Origin: Aurantiacibacter luteus
GTDB taxonomy: Bacteria > Pseudomonadota > Alphaproteobacteria > Sphingomonadales > Sphingomonadaceae
Assembly (NCBI RefSeq): GCF_001010945.1
Contig: NZ_LBHB01000001.1
Location: 310,001 to 374,000 of the forward strand
Length of the DNA stretch: 64,000 nt
Reading direction: 5' to 3'
A model generated the notes under the pieces. The model was given only the letters and a program-made list of their open reading frames with translations, was not told the origin of the DNA and ran no database searches. Within the stretch, counting starts at the first letter, position 1; every line of letters starts with the position of its first letter. Shown piece after piece: positions 26,037 through 33,987 of this stretch. The position numbers and the translations under genes were made by a program.

Positions 26037-26606
26037 ATGAAGAAGTTTGCTCTCCCCATCGTTCTCGCGCTCGGCATGGCGACGACCGGCTGCATGACCA
26101 TGGACACCGCCATGGGTGACGATGTCGCCTACGTCGACGGCGCGGCCATGTATGCCAACCGCACGATCGTCGCGAATGCCGCCAATTCGCCGATCCACAC
26201 CACGCTGGTGCAGGCGGTCGCGGCTGCCGGGCTGGTCGACACGCTGAATTCCGCCGGCCCCTTCACCGTGTTCGCTCCGACGGACGAGGCGTTCGGCCGA
26301 GTACCCGCCGCTACGCGCACCAGCCTGATGGCGCCTGCCAACCATGACATGCTGCGCAGCGTGCTGACCTATCACGTCGTCCCCGGCCGCGTTACCGCCG
26401 CCGACATCGCCGCGCGCATTCGCGCCGGAAATGGCACCGCGACCTACACGACCGTGCAGGGCGAGCCGCTGACCTTCCGCATGAACAACGGCAATGTGAT
26501 GATCATGGGCATGGGCGGCAGCAGCGCCTACGTCACGCAGGCGGACGTCATGCAGTCGAACGGCGTCATCCACGTCGTGAACGGGGTGCTTACCCCCGGC
26601 ATGTAA
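26037..26606 (+). CDS. Fasciclin-domain lipoprotein
   Basis: This 189-residue exported protein has a signal peptide ending in MATTGC (lipobox) and one FAS1 domain from about residue 45. The H1 region FTVFAPTDEAFG and H2 region NGVIHVVNGVLTPGM are both present, with the YH motif in VLTYHVVPGRV. FAS1 domains mediate adhesion or matrix contacts. Its position between pntAA and pntAB, 95 bases from the former and followed by a strong terminator, is odd for a surface protein. Confidence 0.9.
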   Translation: MKKFALPIVLALGMATTGCMTMDTAMGDDVAYVDGAAMYANRTIVANAANSPIHTTLVQAVAAAGLVDTLNSAGPFTVFAPTDEAFGRVPAATRTSLMAPANHDMLRSVLTYHVVPGRVTAADIAARIRAGNGTATYTTVQGEPLTFRMNNGNVMIMGMGGSSAYVTQADVMQSNGVIHVVNGVLTPGM

Positions 26607-26624
26607 TCACCGGCTGGTGAACTG

Positions 26625-26661
26625 AAAGGCGCCGGTATCCGTCGTGGGACCGGCGCCTTTT
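26625..26661 (+). terminator. Rho-independent terminator after the fasciclin gene
   Basis: A 12-base stem (AAAGGCGCCGGT at 26625-26636, ACCGGCGCCTTT at 26649-26660) with a 12-base loop ends in TTTT. It lies 19 bases past the fasciclin stop and would separate pntAA transcription from pntAB-pntB unless read through. Confidence 0.88.
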
Positions 26662-26737
26662 GCATATCCATATGCCGCTCGACACTCACCCACCCGTTTG
26701 CAATAGATAGGCCTGCCAAATCACGCGGGGGCTTATC

Positions 26738-27043
26738 TTGGACTTCATCGCCATACTCTCGATTTTCGTGCTGGCGTGCTTCGTCGGCTATTACGTCGTG
26801 TGGTCGGTCACCCCGGCGCTGCACACGCCGCTGATGGCGGTGACCAATGCGATCTCCAGCGTCATCATCGTCGGCGCGTTGATCGCGGCGGCAGCGAGCG
26901 GGGCTCCGGCGGCGAAGTGGCTGGGGCTGGCGGGCGTGGTGCTGGCCAGCGTCAACATCTTCGGCGGCTTCGCCGTCACCGAGCGGATGCTGGCGATGTA
27001 CAAGAAGAAGGACAAGCCTATCGCCAAGGGAAACAAGGCATGA
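26738..27043 (+). CDS. pntAB: NAD(P) transhydrogenase subunit alpha, part 2 (membrane)
   Basis: This 101-residue membrane subunit has about three hydrophobic helices and the family motif SVTPALHTPLMAVTNAISSV, followed by GGFAVTERMLAMYKKK at the end. The start is TTG at 26738 with GGGGG upstream. It overlaps pntB by four bases (ATGA), so the two are coupled. A separate promoter in the 76-base stretch after the terminator is likely, though none stands out. Confidence 0.92.
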   Translation: MDFIAILSIFVLACFVGYYVVWSVTPALHTPLMAVTNAISSVIIVGALIAAAASGAPAAKWLGLAGVVLASVNIFGGFAVTERMLAMYKKKDKPIAKGNKA

Positions 27044-28593
27044 TCCCCGCTCCCGAGATCGTGCCCGACCTCTCCACCGCCGCCGACGCCGCGCACGCGG
27101 TAAACCCGTGGGTGGCGCTGGCCTACCTGGTGGCGGGCGTATTCTTCATCCTCGCTCTGCGCGGCCTCTCCAGCCCGGCATCGAGCCGCTGCGGCAACCG
27201 CTTCGGCATGGCGGGAATGCTGATCGCCGTCGTGACGACACTGATGACGCACCTGCCCGTCAAATCGTGGTGCAGCGGTCCTGCAACAGGCACACCCGGC
27301 GGCCTGATGAGTTGCCCCGTACAGAGCGGGCTCGACACCGTTACGATCCTGCAAATCCTAGCCGCCATCGGTATCGGCGCAGTCATCGGTCTGACCACCG
27401 CCCGCCGCATCGCCATGACCGCGATGCCGCAACTCGTCGCCGCCTTCCACTCGCTCGTCGGCCTCGCGGCGGTGCTGGTGGCGGCAGCGGCGTTCATCAA
27501 CCCCGGCGCTTTCGGCATCCTCGGGCTCGACGGCAATATCCTCGCGGTCAGCCGGGTGGAGATGATGCTCGGCGCGGCAATCGGCGCTATCACCTTCTCT
27601 GGCTCAGTCATCGCCTTTGCCAAGCTCAACGGCAACATGAGCGGCGCGCCGATCCTGCTGCCTGCGCGGCACCTCATCAACCTCGGCACGCTGGCGGCGA
27701 TCCTCGTTGGCACCGCGCTCTACGCCCTTGCACCCAGCGCTGGGCCGGGTGAGGGCTGGCTGTTCTGGGCAATCCTCGTCGCCGCCTTCGTCATCGGCTT
27801 CCTCCTCATCATCCCCATCGGCGGGGCGGACATGCCGGTCGTGGTCTCGATGCTGAACAGCTATTCCGGCTGGGCCGCGGCGGCCATGGGCTTCACCCTG
27901 CACAACACCGCGATGATCATCACCGGCGCGCTGGTGGGATCGTCGGGCGCGATCCTCAGCTACATCATGTGCCGGGCCATGAACCGCAGCTTCCTCAGCG
28001 TGATCGCGGGCGGCTTCGGCGCGGATGCGGGCGCGAGCGGAGGCGAGAGCAAGGAACAGCGCCCGTGGAAGCAGGGCAGCGCGGAGGACGCCGCCTACAT
28101 GCTCCAGCAGGCCGAAAAGGTCATCGTCATTCCCGGCTACGGCATGGCCGTGGCGCAGGCGCAGCATGCCTTGCGGGAAATGGCCGACATGCTGGAGGAG
28201 CAGGGCGTGGAGGTGAAGTTCGCCATCCACCCCGTCGCCGGCCGCATGCCCGGCCACATGAACGTGCTGCTGGCAGAGGCCAGCGTGCCATACGAGAACG
28301 TGTTCGAGCTGGAAGACATCAACTCCGAGTTCGCGCAGGCCGACGTCGCCTTCATCATCGGCGCGAACGACGTGGTCAATCCGGCTGCCAAGACCGACAA
28401 GTCCAGCCCGATCTACGGCATGCCCGTGTTCGACGTGGACAAAGCCAAGCAGGTCTTCTTCATCAAGCGCAGCATGGGCGGCGTGGGCTATGCCGGCGTC
28501 GACAACGACGTGTTCTACATGAACCAGACGACCATGCTGCTGGCCGACGCCAAGAAGATGGTCGAGGAGATCAACAAGAATCTAGACGGTTAA
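27040..28593 (+). CDS. pntB: NAD(P) transhydrogenase subunit beta
   Basis: This 517-residue protein has about nine membrane helices (residues 20-330) and the NADP(H)-binding domain III (about 340-517) with VIVIPGYGMAVAQAQ, KFAIHPVAGRMPGHMNVLLAEA, GANDVVNPAA and VFFIKRSMGGVGYAGVDN. It completes the proton-pumping transhydrogenase with PntAA and PntAB. A short hairpin (28592-28599/28616-28623) without a U tract overlaps its stop. Confidence 0.94.
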   Translation: MIPAPEIVPDLSTAADAAHAVNPWVALAYLVAGVFFILALRGLSSPASSRCGNRFGMAGMLIAVVTTLMTHLPVKSWCSGPATGTPGGLMSCPVQSGLDTVTILQILAAIGIGAVIGLTTARRIAMTAMPQLVAAFHSLVGLAAVLVAAAAFINPGAFGILGLDGNILAVSRVEMMLGAAIGAITFSGSVIAFAKLNGNMSGAPILLPARHLINLGTLAAILVGTALYALAPSAGPGEGWLFWAILVAAFVIGFLLIIPIGGADMPVVVSMLNSYSGWAAAAMGFTLHNTAMIITGALVGSSGAILSYIMCRAMNRSFLSVIAGGFGADAGASGGESKEQRPWKQGSAEDAAYMLQQAEKVIVIPGYGMAVAQAQHALREMADMLEEQGVEVKFAIHPVAGRMPGHMNVLLAEASVPYENVFELEDINSEFAQADVAFIIGANDVVNPAAKTDKSSPIYGMPVFDVDKAKQVFFIKRSMGGVGYAGVDNDVFYMNQTTMLLADAKKMVEEINKNLDG

Positions 28594-28661
28594 CGGCGGA
28601 ACCGACCTGCCGCGCCCGCCGTTCCTGCGGCAATAATTGCAAAAAGCATGGGGGCACGACG

Positions 28662-29378
28662 TTGCGCAAACTGGGCCTGATCGGCGGCATGAGCTGGGTT
28701 TCGACCCATCGTTACTACGAGCGTATCAGCACAATCGTCCGTCGCCGGCGGGGTGGCCATGCGGCGCCCGACATGGTGATCGAAAGCATCGACTTTTCCG
28801 ACTGCTACCGGTTGCAGACCCCCGAGGAATGGCAGGTCGCCACCGACAAGATCGGCGCCGCGGCGGAACGGCTGGAAGCGGCCGGAGCGGGAATGCTGCT
28901 GATCGGCGCCAATGCCGTGCACAAGGTCTTTCGCGAGGTGTCTTCGCGCGTGAACGTGGATTTCCTGCACATAGCCGAGAGCCTCGGGCGCAAGATGGCC
29001 GCCGACGGCGTGCAGACCGCTGCGCTGCTCGGCACCCGCAGCGTGATGACCGAGAGCTACTATCGCCGCCATCTCGTGTCGCACGGCATCGACCTGCTGC
29101 CGCCCGAGATGAGCCAGGTCGATGCCCTCGAGCGGATGATCTACGACGACCTGATGGCCGGCAAGGCCAGTCGCGATGCCGAGCGCGCCGTCAAGACCAT
29201 GCTGACCGATCTCGGCCGCGATGGCGCGCAGGCGGTGGTGCTGGCCGCCGCCGAACTGGAGATGGTGGTCGACATCGATGCAACCGTCGTGCCGATCTAC
29301 GATGCCATGAGCGTCCATGCGGAGGCTGCCGCCGAATGGCTGCTGGGCGAGGACACGGACCCCGCGCCAGCCGGATAG
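28662..29378 (+). CDS. Asp/Glu racemase-family protein lacking both catalytic cysteines
   Basis: This 238-residue protein matches the aspartate/glutamate racemase family (YgeA type) over its full length, beginning KLGLIGGMSW and containing VHKVF, FLHIAES and ALLGTRSVM. The two catalytic cysteines of the family are replaced: the CTNTMH position reads GANAVH (Gly82) and the GCTE position reads AAAE (Ala196). The only cysteine is in DFSDCY. It therefore should not racemise amino acids by the known mechanism and is best seen as a pseudoenzyme or a changed activity. The start is TTG at 28662 with GGGGG upstream. Confidence 0.85.
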   Translation: MRKLGLIGGMSWVSTHRYYERISTIVRRRRGGHAAPDMVIESIDFSDCYRLQTPEEWQVATDKIGAAAERLEAAGAGMLLIGANAVHKVFREVSSRVNVDFLHIAESLGRKMAADGVQTAALLGTRSVMTESYYRRHLVSHGIDLLPPEMSQVDALERMIYDDLMAGKASRDAERAVKTMLTDLGRDGAQAVVLAAAELEMVVDIDATVVPIYDAMSVHAEAAAEWLLGEDTDPAPAG

Positions 29379-29457
29379 GCCTTTTCGCGCGGCAATCCGC
29401 CCGCGTTCCCCCGCTGTTCCCGTTGTCAGCACCGCCGCGCGACTCTAGCGCCGGACT

Positions 29458-30618
29458 ATGCCTCGCGCCCCCTACGCCGCCGATCCCGCCGCCAGTCGCG
29501 GGCGCGAATTCGCACCTGCCGGAGACGGCGCGCGCGGCCCGCGTACGGCCTTCCAGCGCGACCGCGACCGCATCATCCATTCGATCGCCTTCCGGCGCCT
29601 TGCCGGCAAGACGCAGGTCTTCATCGCGCCCGACGGCGACCACTACCGCGTCCGCCTGACGCACAGCCTGGAGGTGGCGCAGATCGGCCGCGTCGTCGCC
29701 CGCGCGCTGGGACTGGACGAGGACCTCACCGAGGCGCTGTGCCTCGCGCACGATCTCGGCCATCCGCCCTTCGGCCACTCGGGGGAGGATGCGCTGGAGG
29801 CCGCGCTCGAGCGCAGTGGCGGGTTCGACCACAACGGGCAGACGCTGCGCACTGTCATGCGGCTCGACAGCCCCTATTGCGAGCATCCGGGCCTCAACCT
29901 CAGCTGGGAGGTGCTTGAAGGCCTCGCCAAGCACAACGGCCCCGTCGCGCAGCCCGCCTGGGCGCTGGCCGAGCTCGACGCCGCCTTCCCGATGGACCTC
30001 GCCCGCTGGCCCTCGCTCGAGGCGCAGGTGGCCGCCATCGCCGACGATATCGCCTACGACAACCACGACATCGACGACGGCCTGCGCGCCGGCTTCCTGA
30101 AATTGGACGACCTGCTCGAACTCGACTTCATCGCCGAGCTTTGGGCCGACGTGCAGCGCCGCTTTCCCGATGCGAGCGAGGATCGGCAGCTGCGCGAGCT
30201 CACCCGCACCCAGATCGGCGCGATGGTGAACGACCTGCTGGAAACCACCCGCGCCAACCTCGCGGGCATCGAGACGATTGAAGGCGTGCGCGCCGCGGGC
30301 CGTCCGCTCGCCACCTTCTCGCCCACGATGGCCGCGCGTGAGCGACGCCTGAAGGCCTTCATGTACGAGCGGCTTTACCACCATGCCGAGCAGCTCAAAA
30401 CCGCCAACCTCGCCAAGGATGTCATCGGGCGGCTCTACGCCGCCTTCGACCAGGACCCGGCGCTGATGTCCGCCGGCTGGGCCGATCGCCTGCCCGCCGC
30501 CGAGCCCGATCGCGGGCGGCACATCGCGGACTATATCGCCGGCATGACCGACGGTTTCGCCATCGCGCAATATGCGCGTATCTTCGGCCGCGTGCCGGAA
30601 GGATTGTCCAATGTCTGA
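29458..30618 (+). CDS. dgt: dGTP triphosphohydrolase-like HD protein
   Basis: This 386-residue HD-domain protein belongs to the deoxyguanosinetriphosphate triphosphohydrolase-like group, enzymes that cut dNTPs to nucleosides and triphosphate. The metal-site residues appear in RLTHSLEVAQ, LAHDLGHPPFGH and AIADDIAYDNHD, and RDRDRIIHSIAFRRLAGKTQVF is the family's N-terminal block. It starts a four-gene overlapping run: the next gene begins eight bases before its stop. Confidence 0.92.
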   Translation: MPRAPYAADPAASRGREFAPAGDGARGPRTAFQRDRDRIIHSIAFRRLAGKTQVFIAPDGDHYRVRLTHSLEVAQIGRVVARALGLDEDLTEALCLAHDLGHPPFGHSGEDALEAALERSGGFDHNGQTLRTVMRLDSPYCEHPGLNLSWEVLEGLAKHNGPVAQPAWALAELDAAFPMDLARWPSLEAQVAAIADDIAYDNHDIDDGLRAGFLKLDDLLELDFIAELWADVQRRFPDASEDRQLRELTRTQIGAMVNDLLETTRANLAGIETIEGVRAAGRPLATFSPTMAARERRLKAFMYERLYHHAEQLKTANLAKDVIGRLYAAFDQDPALMSAGWADRLPAAEPDRGRHIADYIAGMTDGFAIAQYARIFGRVPEGLSNV

Positions 30619-31321
30619 AGACCTCCGCGTGCTGCTGGTCGGTGCAACCGGCCTTATCGGACGCACGATCATCGCACGCTCCCCCGCGCTGAGCGGGATC
30701 ATCCTCCAAGGCGTCGCGCGGCGCGAGATACCTTTCGGCGAGGGCGTGAGGATGGAGCTAGTGCTGGCCGAGAGCGACGCCTGGCCCAGTGTGATCGAAC
30801 AGCTCGCGCCCGACGGAGTGATCAGCGCGCTCGGCACCACGCGCAAGAAGGCGGGCAGCGACACGGCCTTCGCCGCGGTCGACCACGACCTAGTGCTGGA
30901 AGTGGCGAAGGCGGCCAAGCAAGCAGGCGTTCGCAACTTCGTGCAGATCAGCTCCGTCGGGGCCGATCCCTATTCGAAGAACACATACCTCAAGGTGAAG
31001 GGCGAGACCGAGGCGGACCTTCGCAAGCTGCGGCTGCGCCGGCTCGACATCCTGCGCCCCGGCCTGCTGCGCGGCAAGCGGCTAAACGACCTGCGCCCGG
31101 CCGAGAAGACCGGGCAGATGGTCGCGCCGCTGGCCGACATGTTCCTGCGCGGAGACAAGGCCAAGTACCGCTCGATCAAGGCGACGACTGTGGCCGATGC
31201 CGCCATCGCCTGCGCCACGGCCAAGGCGGGCGGCCAGTTCGTGCACGAGCACGAGGGCATCGTGCGCCTCGCCCGCGAGTTCGAGCGCGCGCTGGCAGCG
31301 CAGCGGGAGAACGCGGCATGA
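30611..31321 (+). CDS. NAD(P)-binding Rossmann-fold protein (HTATIP2-like)
   Basis: This 236-residue protein begins with a dinucleotide-binding loop (LLVGATGLIGRTI) and has a VISALGTTRKKAG block, FVQISSVGADP and YLKVKGETEADL, a pattern of the HTATIP2/NmrA-like atypical SDR group that bind NADPH. The YLKVK segment could supply the catalytic Tyr and Lys. The substrate is unknown. The ATG at 30611 overlaps dgt by eight bases and the stop overlaps the next start (ATGA). Confidence 0.85.
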   Translation: MSEDLRVLLVGATGLIGRTIIARSPALSGIILQGVARREIPFGEGVRMELVLAESDAWPSVIEQLAPDGVISALGTTRKKAGSDTAFAAVDHDLVLEVAKAAKQAGVRNFVQISSVGADPYSKNTYLKVKGETEADLRKLRLRRLDILRPGLLRGKRLNDLRPAEKTGQMVAPLADMFLRGDKAKYRSIKATTVADAAIACATAKAGGQFVHEHEGIVRLAREFERALAAQRENAA

Positions 31322-31785
31322 GCTGGGCGGCACTGTTCGGCTTCGCCAACCTGTGGGCGCTGGTGATGTGGGTCGTGCTCATCGCCATGCCGCGCAAGAA
31401 GCTGGCGCTCGCCGCGGTGATGTATGCGGGCGTGGGCCTCCTGTGCCTCGCCTATGCCGCGCTGCTGGTGCTGCTGGTCACGGGCACGCTTTCGGGCGGC
31501 GGACCGGGCGGGGGCAGAGGGGCCTCGTTCACCACGATCGAGGGCGTGCGCGCCATCTTCGCCACCGACGGCGGGGTGACGGTCGGCTGGATCCACTATC
31601 TCGCGCTCGACCTCTTCGCCGGCCTGTGGATCGCGCGGGACGCCGATGCCAAGCGCTTCTCGCGGCTGGTGCAGGCGCCGATACTGCTGCTGACCTTCCT
31701 CGCCGGACCCTTCGGCCTCGGCATCTGGCTGCTGGTGCGCGAGCGGCGCGCGCGGGCCGTGGGCAACCGGCGCGGCATTTCGTGA
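31318..31785 (+). CDS. ABA4-like (DUF4281) membrane protein
   Basis: This 155-residue membrane protein has about four hydrophobic segments and the family block GWIHYLALDLFAGLWIARDA followed by PFGLGIWLLVR. Plant ABA4 is needed for neoxanthin synthesis, so a carotenoid link is possible in a pigmented alphaproteobacterium, but the bacterial family has no proven function. It is coupled by four-base overlaps to both neighbours. Confidence 0.82.
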   Translation: MSWAALFGFANLWALVMWVVLIAMPRKKLALAAVMYAGVGLLCLAYAALLVLLVTGTLSGGGPGGGRGASFTTIEGVRAIFATDGGVTVGWIHYLALDLFAGLWIARDADAKRFSRLVQAPILLLTFLAGPFGLGIWLLVRERRARAVGNRRGIS

Positions 31786-32375
31786 AGCGCAAGGCGCCGG
31801 CGGCCGCGCGCAATCGGGAGCCGATTGCGGCCGTGCTGGCCGAGGAGTTGCCGCAAAGCGGGCTCGTGCTGGAGGTGGCGTCGGGCACGGGCGAACACGC
31901 GCTGCAATTCGCGCGCGCGTTCCCGCACCTCGGCTGGCAGCCGAGCGATCCCGATTCCGGTGCGCTGGAGTCGATAGCTGCGTGGCAGCGCGACGGTGGC
32001 TGCGCGAACCTGCTCGCGCCGGTCCGGCTCGATGCCGCGTCGGCTCGCTGGCCGGTCTCGCGTGCCGATGCCTTGGTATGCATCAACATGGTGCACATCA
32101 GTCCCGTCGAAGCCACCGAGGGCCTATTCGCCGGCGCGGCGCGGGTGCTGGGGGCGGGCGCGCCGCTGGTGCTCTATGGGCCCTACCTGGAGGACGGTAT
32201 CGAGACGGCACCCTTGAACCTTGCGTTCGATGCCAGCCTGAAAGCGCGCGACCCGCGCTGGGGACTGAGGCGCGCGGAGTGGCTGGACGAGATCGCCGCA
32301 AGGCACGGCCTCATCCGCACCCGCCGCGTCGCCATGCCCGCCAACAACCTCATGCTTGTCTATCGCAAGGCCTGA
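31782..32375 (+). CDS. DUF938 family SAM-dependent methyltransferase
   Basis: This 197-residue protein has the SAM loop VLEVASGTGEHALQFA, then the DUF938-specific WQPSDPD, CINMVHISP, LVLYGPYLEDG and a tail MPANNLMLVYRK. The family is predicted to methylate small molecules, with no settled substrate. The start is GTG at 31782, overlapping the ABA4-like stop (GTGA). It ends the four-gene run that begins with dgt. Confidence 0.88.
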   Translation: MKRKAPAAARNREPIAAVLAEELPQSGLVLEVASGTGEHALQFARAFPHLGWQPSDPDSGALESIAAWQRDGGCANLLAPVRLDAASARWPVSRADALVCINMVHISPVEATEGLFAGAARVLGAGAPLVLYGPYLEDGIETAPLNLAFDASLKARDPRWGLRRAEWLDEIAARHGLIRTRRVAMPANNLMLVYRKA

Positions 32376-32380
32376 CGTGA

Positions 32381-32408
32381 AAACGCCCGCAGGATCGCTC
32401 CGGCGGGC
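32381..32408 (-). terminator. Rho-independent terminator of the entericidin gene
   Basis: On the minus strand, GCCCGCCGGA-GCGA-TCCTGCGGGC forms a 10-base stem with one mismatch and a GCGA tetraloop, followed by GTTTTC. It serves the entericidin gene ending at 32437. The loop and its closing bases match the terminator at 12948-12973. Confidence 0.75.
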
Positions 32409-32436
32409 CCTCGGATTGCAGCATTGGGCGGCGCGA

Positions 32437-32565
32437 TCAGATCGCGCGGTCGCCTGCTTCGCCCACGCTCTCGATGTCGCGGCCGAGGCCCTTGATGGTG
32501 TTGCAGGCGGTGGCGGTCAGCGCCAGCGCCGACACGCCGAGGGCGATGATGATCTTGCGTAGCAT
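32437..32565 (-). CDS. Entericidin A/B family lipoprotein
   Basis: This 42-residue lipoprotein has a signal peptide with the lipobox ALTATAC and a mature part CNTIKGLGRDIESVGEAGD, the standard entericidin (EcnA/EcnB) ending. Entericidins are small membrane lipoproteins tied to stress-induced lysis in enteric bacteria; in alphaproteobacteria their role is unclear. AAGGAG lies nine bases before the ATG at 32565. It is a stand-alone gene with its own terminator. Confidence 0.85.
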   Translation of the reverse strand: MLRKIIIALGVSALALTATACNTIKGLGRDIESVGEAGDRAI

Positions 32566-32631
32566 GGGAAGAAACTCCTTGGGCGGACAGTTCGATGTCC
32601 CTGTTGGCACCAGGAACGGTCCGGGCGGCAA

Positions 32632-33585
32632 TCAGGTTCCGGTGGGCGGAGCCGTGCCCACGACGACCTGCTTGCGCAGCACCCGCTCGCGCCAGGCGAT
32701 GATGGTCCCGGCGACAATGATCAGCGGCGCGCCGATCCAGGTTGCCGCGGGTGGCAGCACGGCGAAGAACAGCCAGCCGTAGAGCGTCGCCCAGACGAGC
32801 GACGAGTAGTCCATGACGATGACGCTGGAGACCTCTCCGAAGCGCAAGGCCGCGGTGATGAGCAACTGGCCGAGCGTCCCCGCCACGCCGATCCCCACCA
32901 GCAGCAGGTAATCGCCGGGCGCATGGGCGCGCATGCTGAAGGGCAGGGCGGGCAGAACCAGCAGCGTGCTGAAGGCGGCGAACCAGAACACGATCGTCAC
33001 CGCCTGCTCCGTACGGCCGAGATCGCGGATATGCAGCGAGATGAGCGCGACCATGAAGGCGCCGCCAAGCGCCGCCGCCGCACCGCCAAGCGGTATCGCA
33101 TGGCCGCCGGGCTGGGCAATGACGAGCACGCCGACAAAGCCCACGATGACCGAAGACCAGCGCCACACGCCGACCCTCTCGTGCAGGATCAGGGTCGACA
33201 GGATCACCGCCCACAGCGGCGCGGTGAAGCTGAATGTCGTCGCCTCGGCCAGCGGCAGGAGGATCACCGCGCCGAAGTTCAGCACCATGCCGAAGAAGCC
33301 GTAGAGGCTGCGCACCAGGTGTGCGCGCGGCCTGGCGGTGCGAAGGATACCCGGCCCGCCGCGGGTTAGGGCATAGGCGAGCAGGATGGGAATGGCGATG
33401 CCCTGCCGCCAGAAGATGATCTCGGCAATGTGCACGCCGCGATCCGACGCCAGCTTGATCAGTGCCGCCATCGTGGCGATCCCGGCGATGCCGCCGAGCC
33501 GCAGCAGCAGCGCCAGCATGGGGCGATCGGTGGCCGGGGCATCCATCCCGCCGGCCTTACGCGGCGCACGGTGCCGGTCAATCAT
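32632..33585 (-). CDS. EamA/DMT-family transporter
   Basis: This is a membrane protein of about 300-317 residues with ten hydrophobic segments in two EamA repeats (around residues 25-150 and 165-300). Repeat hallmarks are FWRQGIAIP, LPLAEATTFSFTAPLWAVILSTLILHERVG and IVMDYSSLVWATLYGWLFF. The direction and substrate are unknown; the family exports or imports metabolites. Either ATG at 33585 or the internal ATG at 33546 could be the start, since both have weak upstream purine tracts. Confidence 0.85.
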   Translation of the reverse strand: MIDRHRAPRKAGGMDAPATDRPMLALLLRLGGIAGIATMAALIKLASDRGVHIAEIIFWRQGIAIPILLAYALTRGGPGILRTARPRAHLVRSLYGFFGMVLNFGAVILLPLAEATTFSFTAPLWAVILSTLILHERVGVWRWSSVIVGFVGVLVIAQPGGHAIPLGGAAAALGGAFMVALISLHIRDLGRTEQAVTIVFWFAAFSTLLVLPALPFSMRAHAPGDYLLLVGIGVAGTLGQLLITAALRFGEVSSVIVMDYSSLVWATLYGWLFFAVLPPAATWIGAPLIIVAGTIIAWRERVLRKQVVVGTAPPTGT

Positions 33586-33623
33586 TGTCCCCGTGGCCGC
33601 GGCTCGCCATATGCGCGCTCGCC

Positions 33624-33854
33624 ATGCACCTGCCCGATGCCATCCTCTTCGCCAGCGACGCGACCCGCTACGTGATCGTGGGCGCGGCGCTGCTCCTGCT
33701 CTCGGCCCTCGCCATGCGGGGCGACCGCCGCCGGGCGAAGAGGCGGGACATCGATGACGTCGGCATCATGCCCTGGCGCGACATCGCCGCGCTTGCCAGC
33801 ATGGGCGGCCTGATCGTGCTCACTTTCGGGATCATGGGGTGGATCAGGGGTTAA
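33624..33854 (+). CDS. Small two-helix membrane protein, unknown function
   Basis: This 76-residue protein has two hydrophobic segments (about 15-31 and 54-72) joined by a very basic loop (RGDRRRAKRRD) that should stay in the cytoplasm. No family is recognised. It diverges from the EamA transporter gene 38 bases away. The layout resembles the small protein at 4432-4635, but the sequences are not obviously related. Confidence 0.5.
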   Translation: MHLPDAILFASDATRYVIVGAALLLLSALAMRGDRRRAKRRDIDDVGIMPWRDIAALASMGGLIVLTFGIMGWIRG

Positions 33855-33881
33855 GATGACCAGACCTTGCCGCGCAATTTC

Positions 33882-33980
33882 GGTCGGCGACTAGCCGACC
33901 GCAAGGGCGACTGCCCGCCCGCAGCGGCGCGCAGCTAAGCGGAGCGCATCTAGCGAGGACGAAGCCGCGGAGGCGGCTTC
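33882..33980. other. Two short hairpins downstream of cpaF
   Basis: The 133-base gap between the small membrane-protein gene and the end of cpaF contains two perfect 8-base stems: CGGTCGGC/GCCGACCG at 33882-33902 and GAAGCCGC/GCGGCTTC at 33961-33980. Neither is followed by a U tract, so they may be weak terminators or mRNA 3' end structures. Confidence 0.4.
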
Positions 33981-33987
33981 GCAACAA

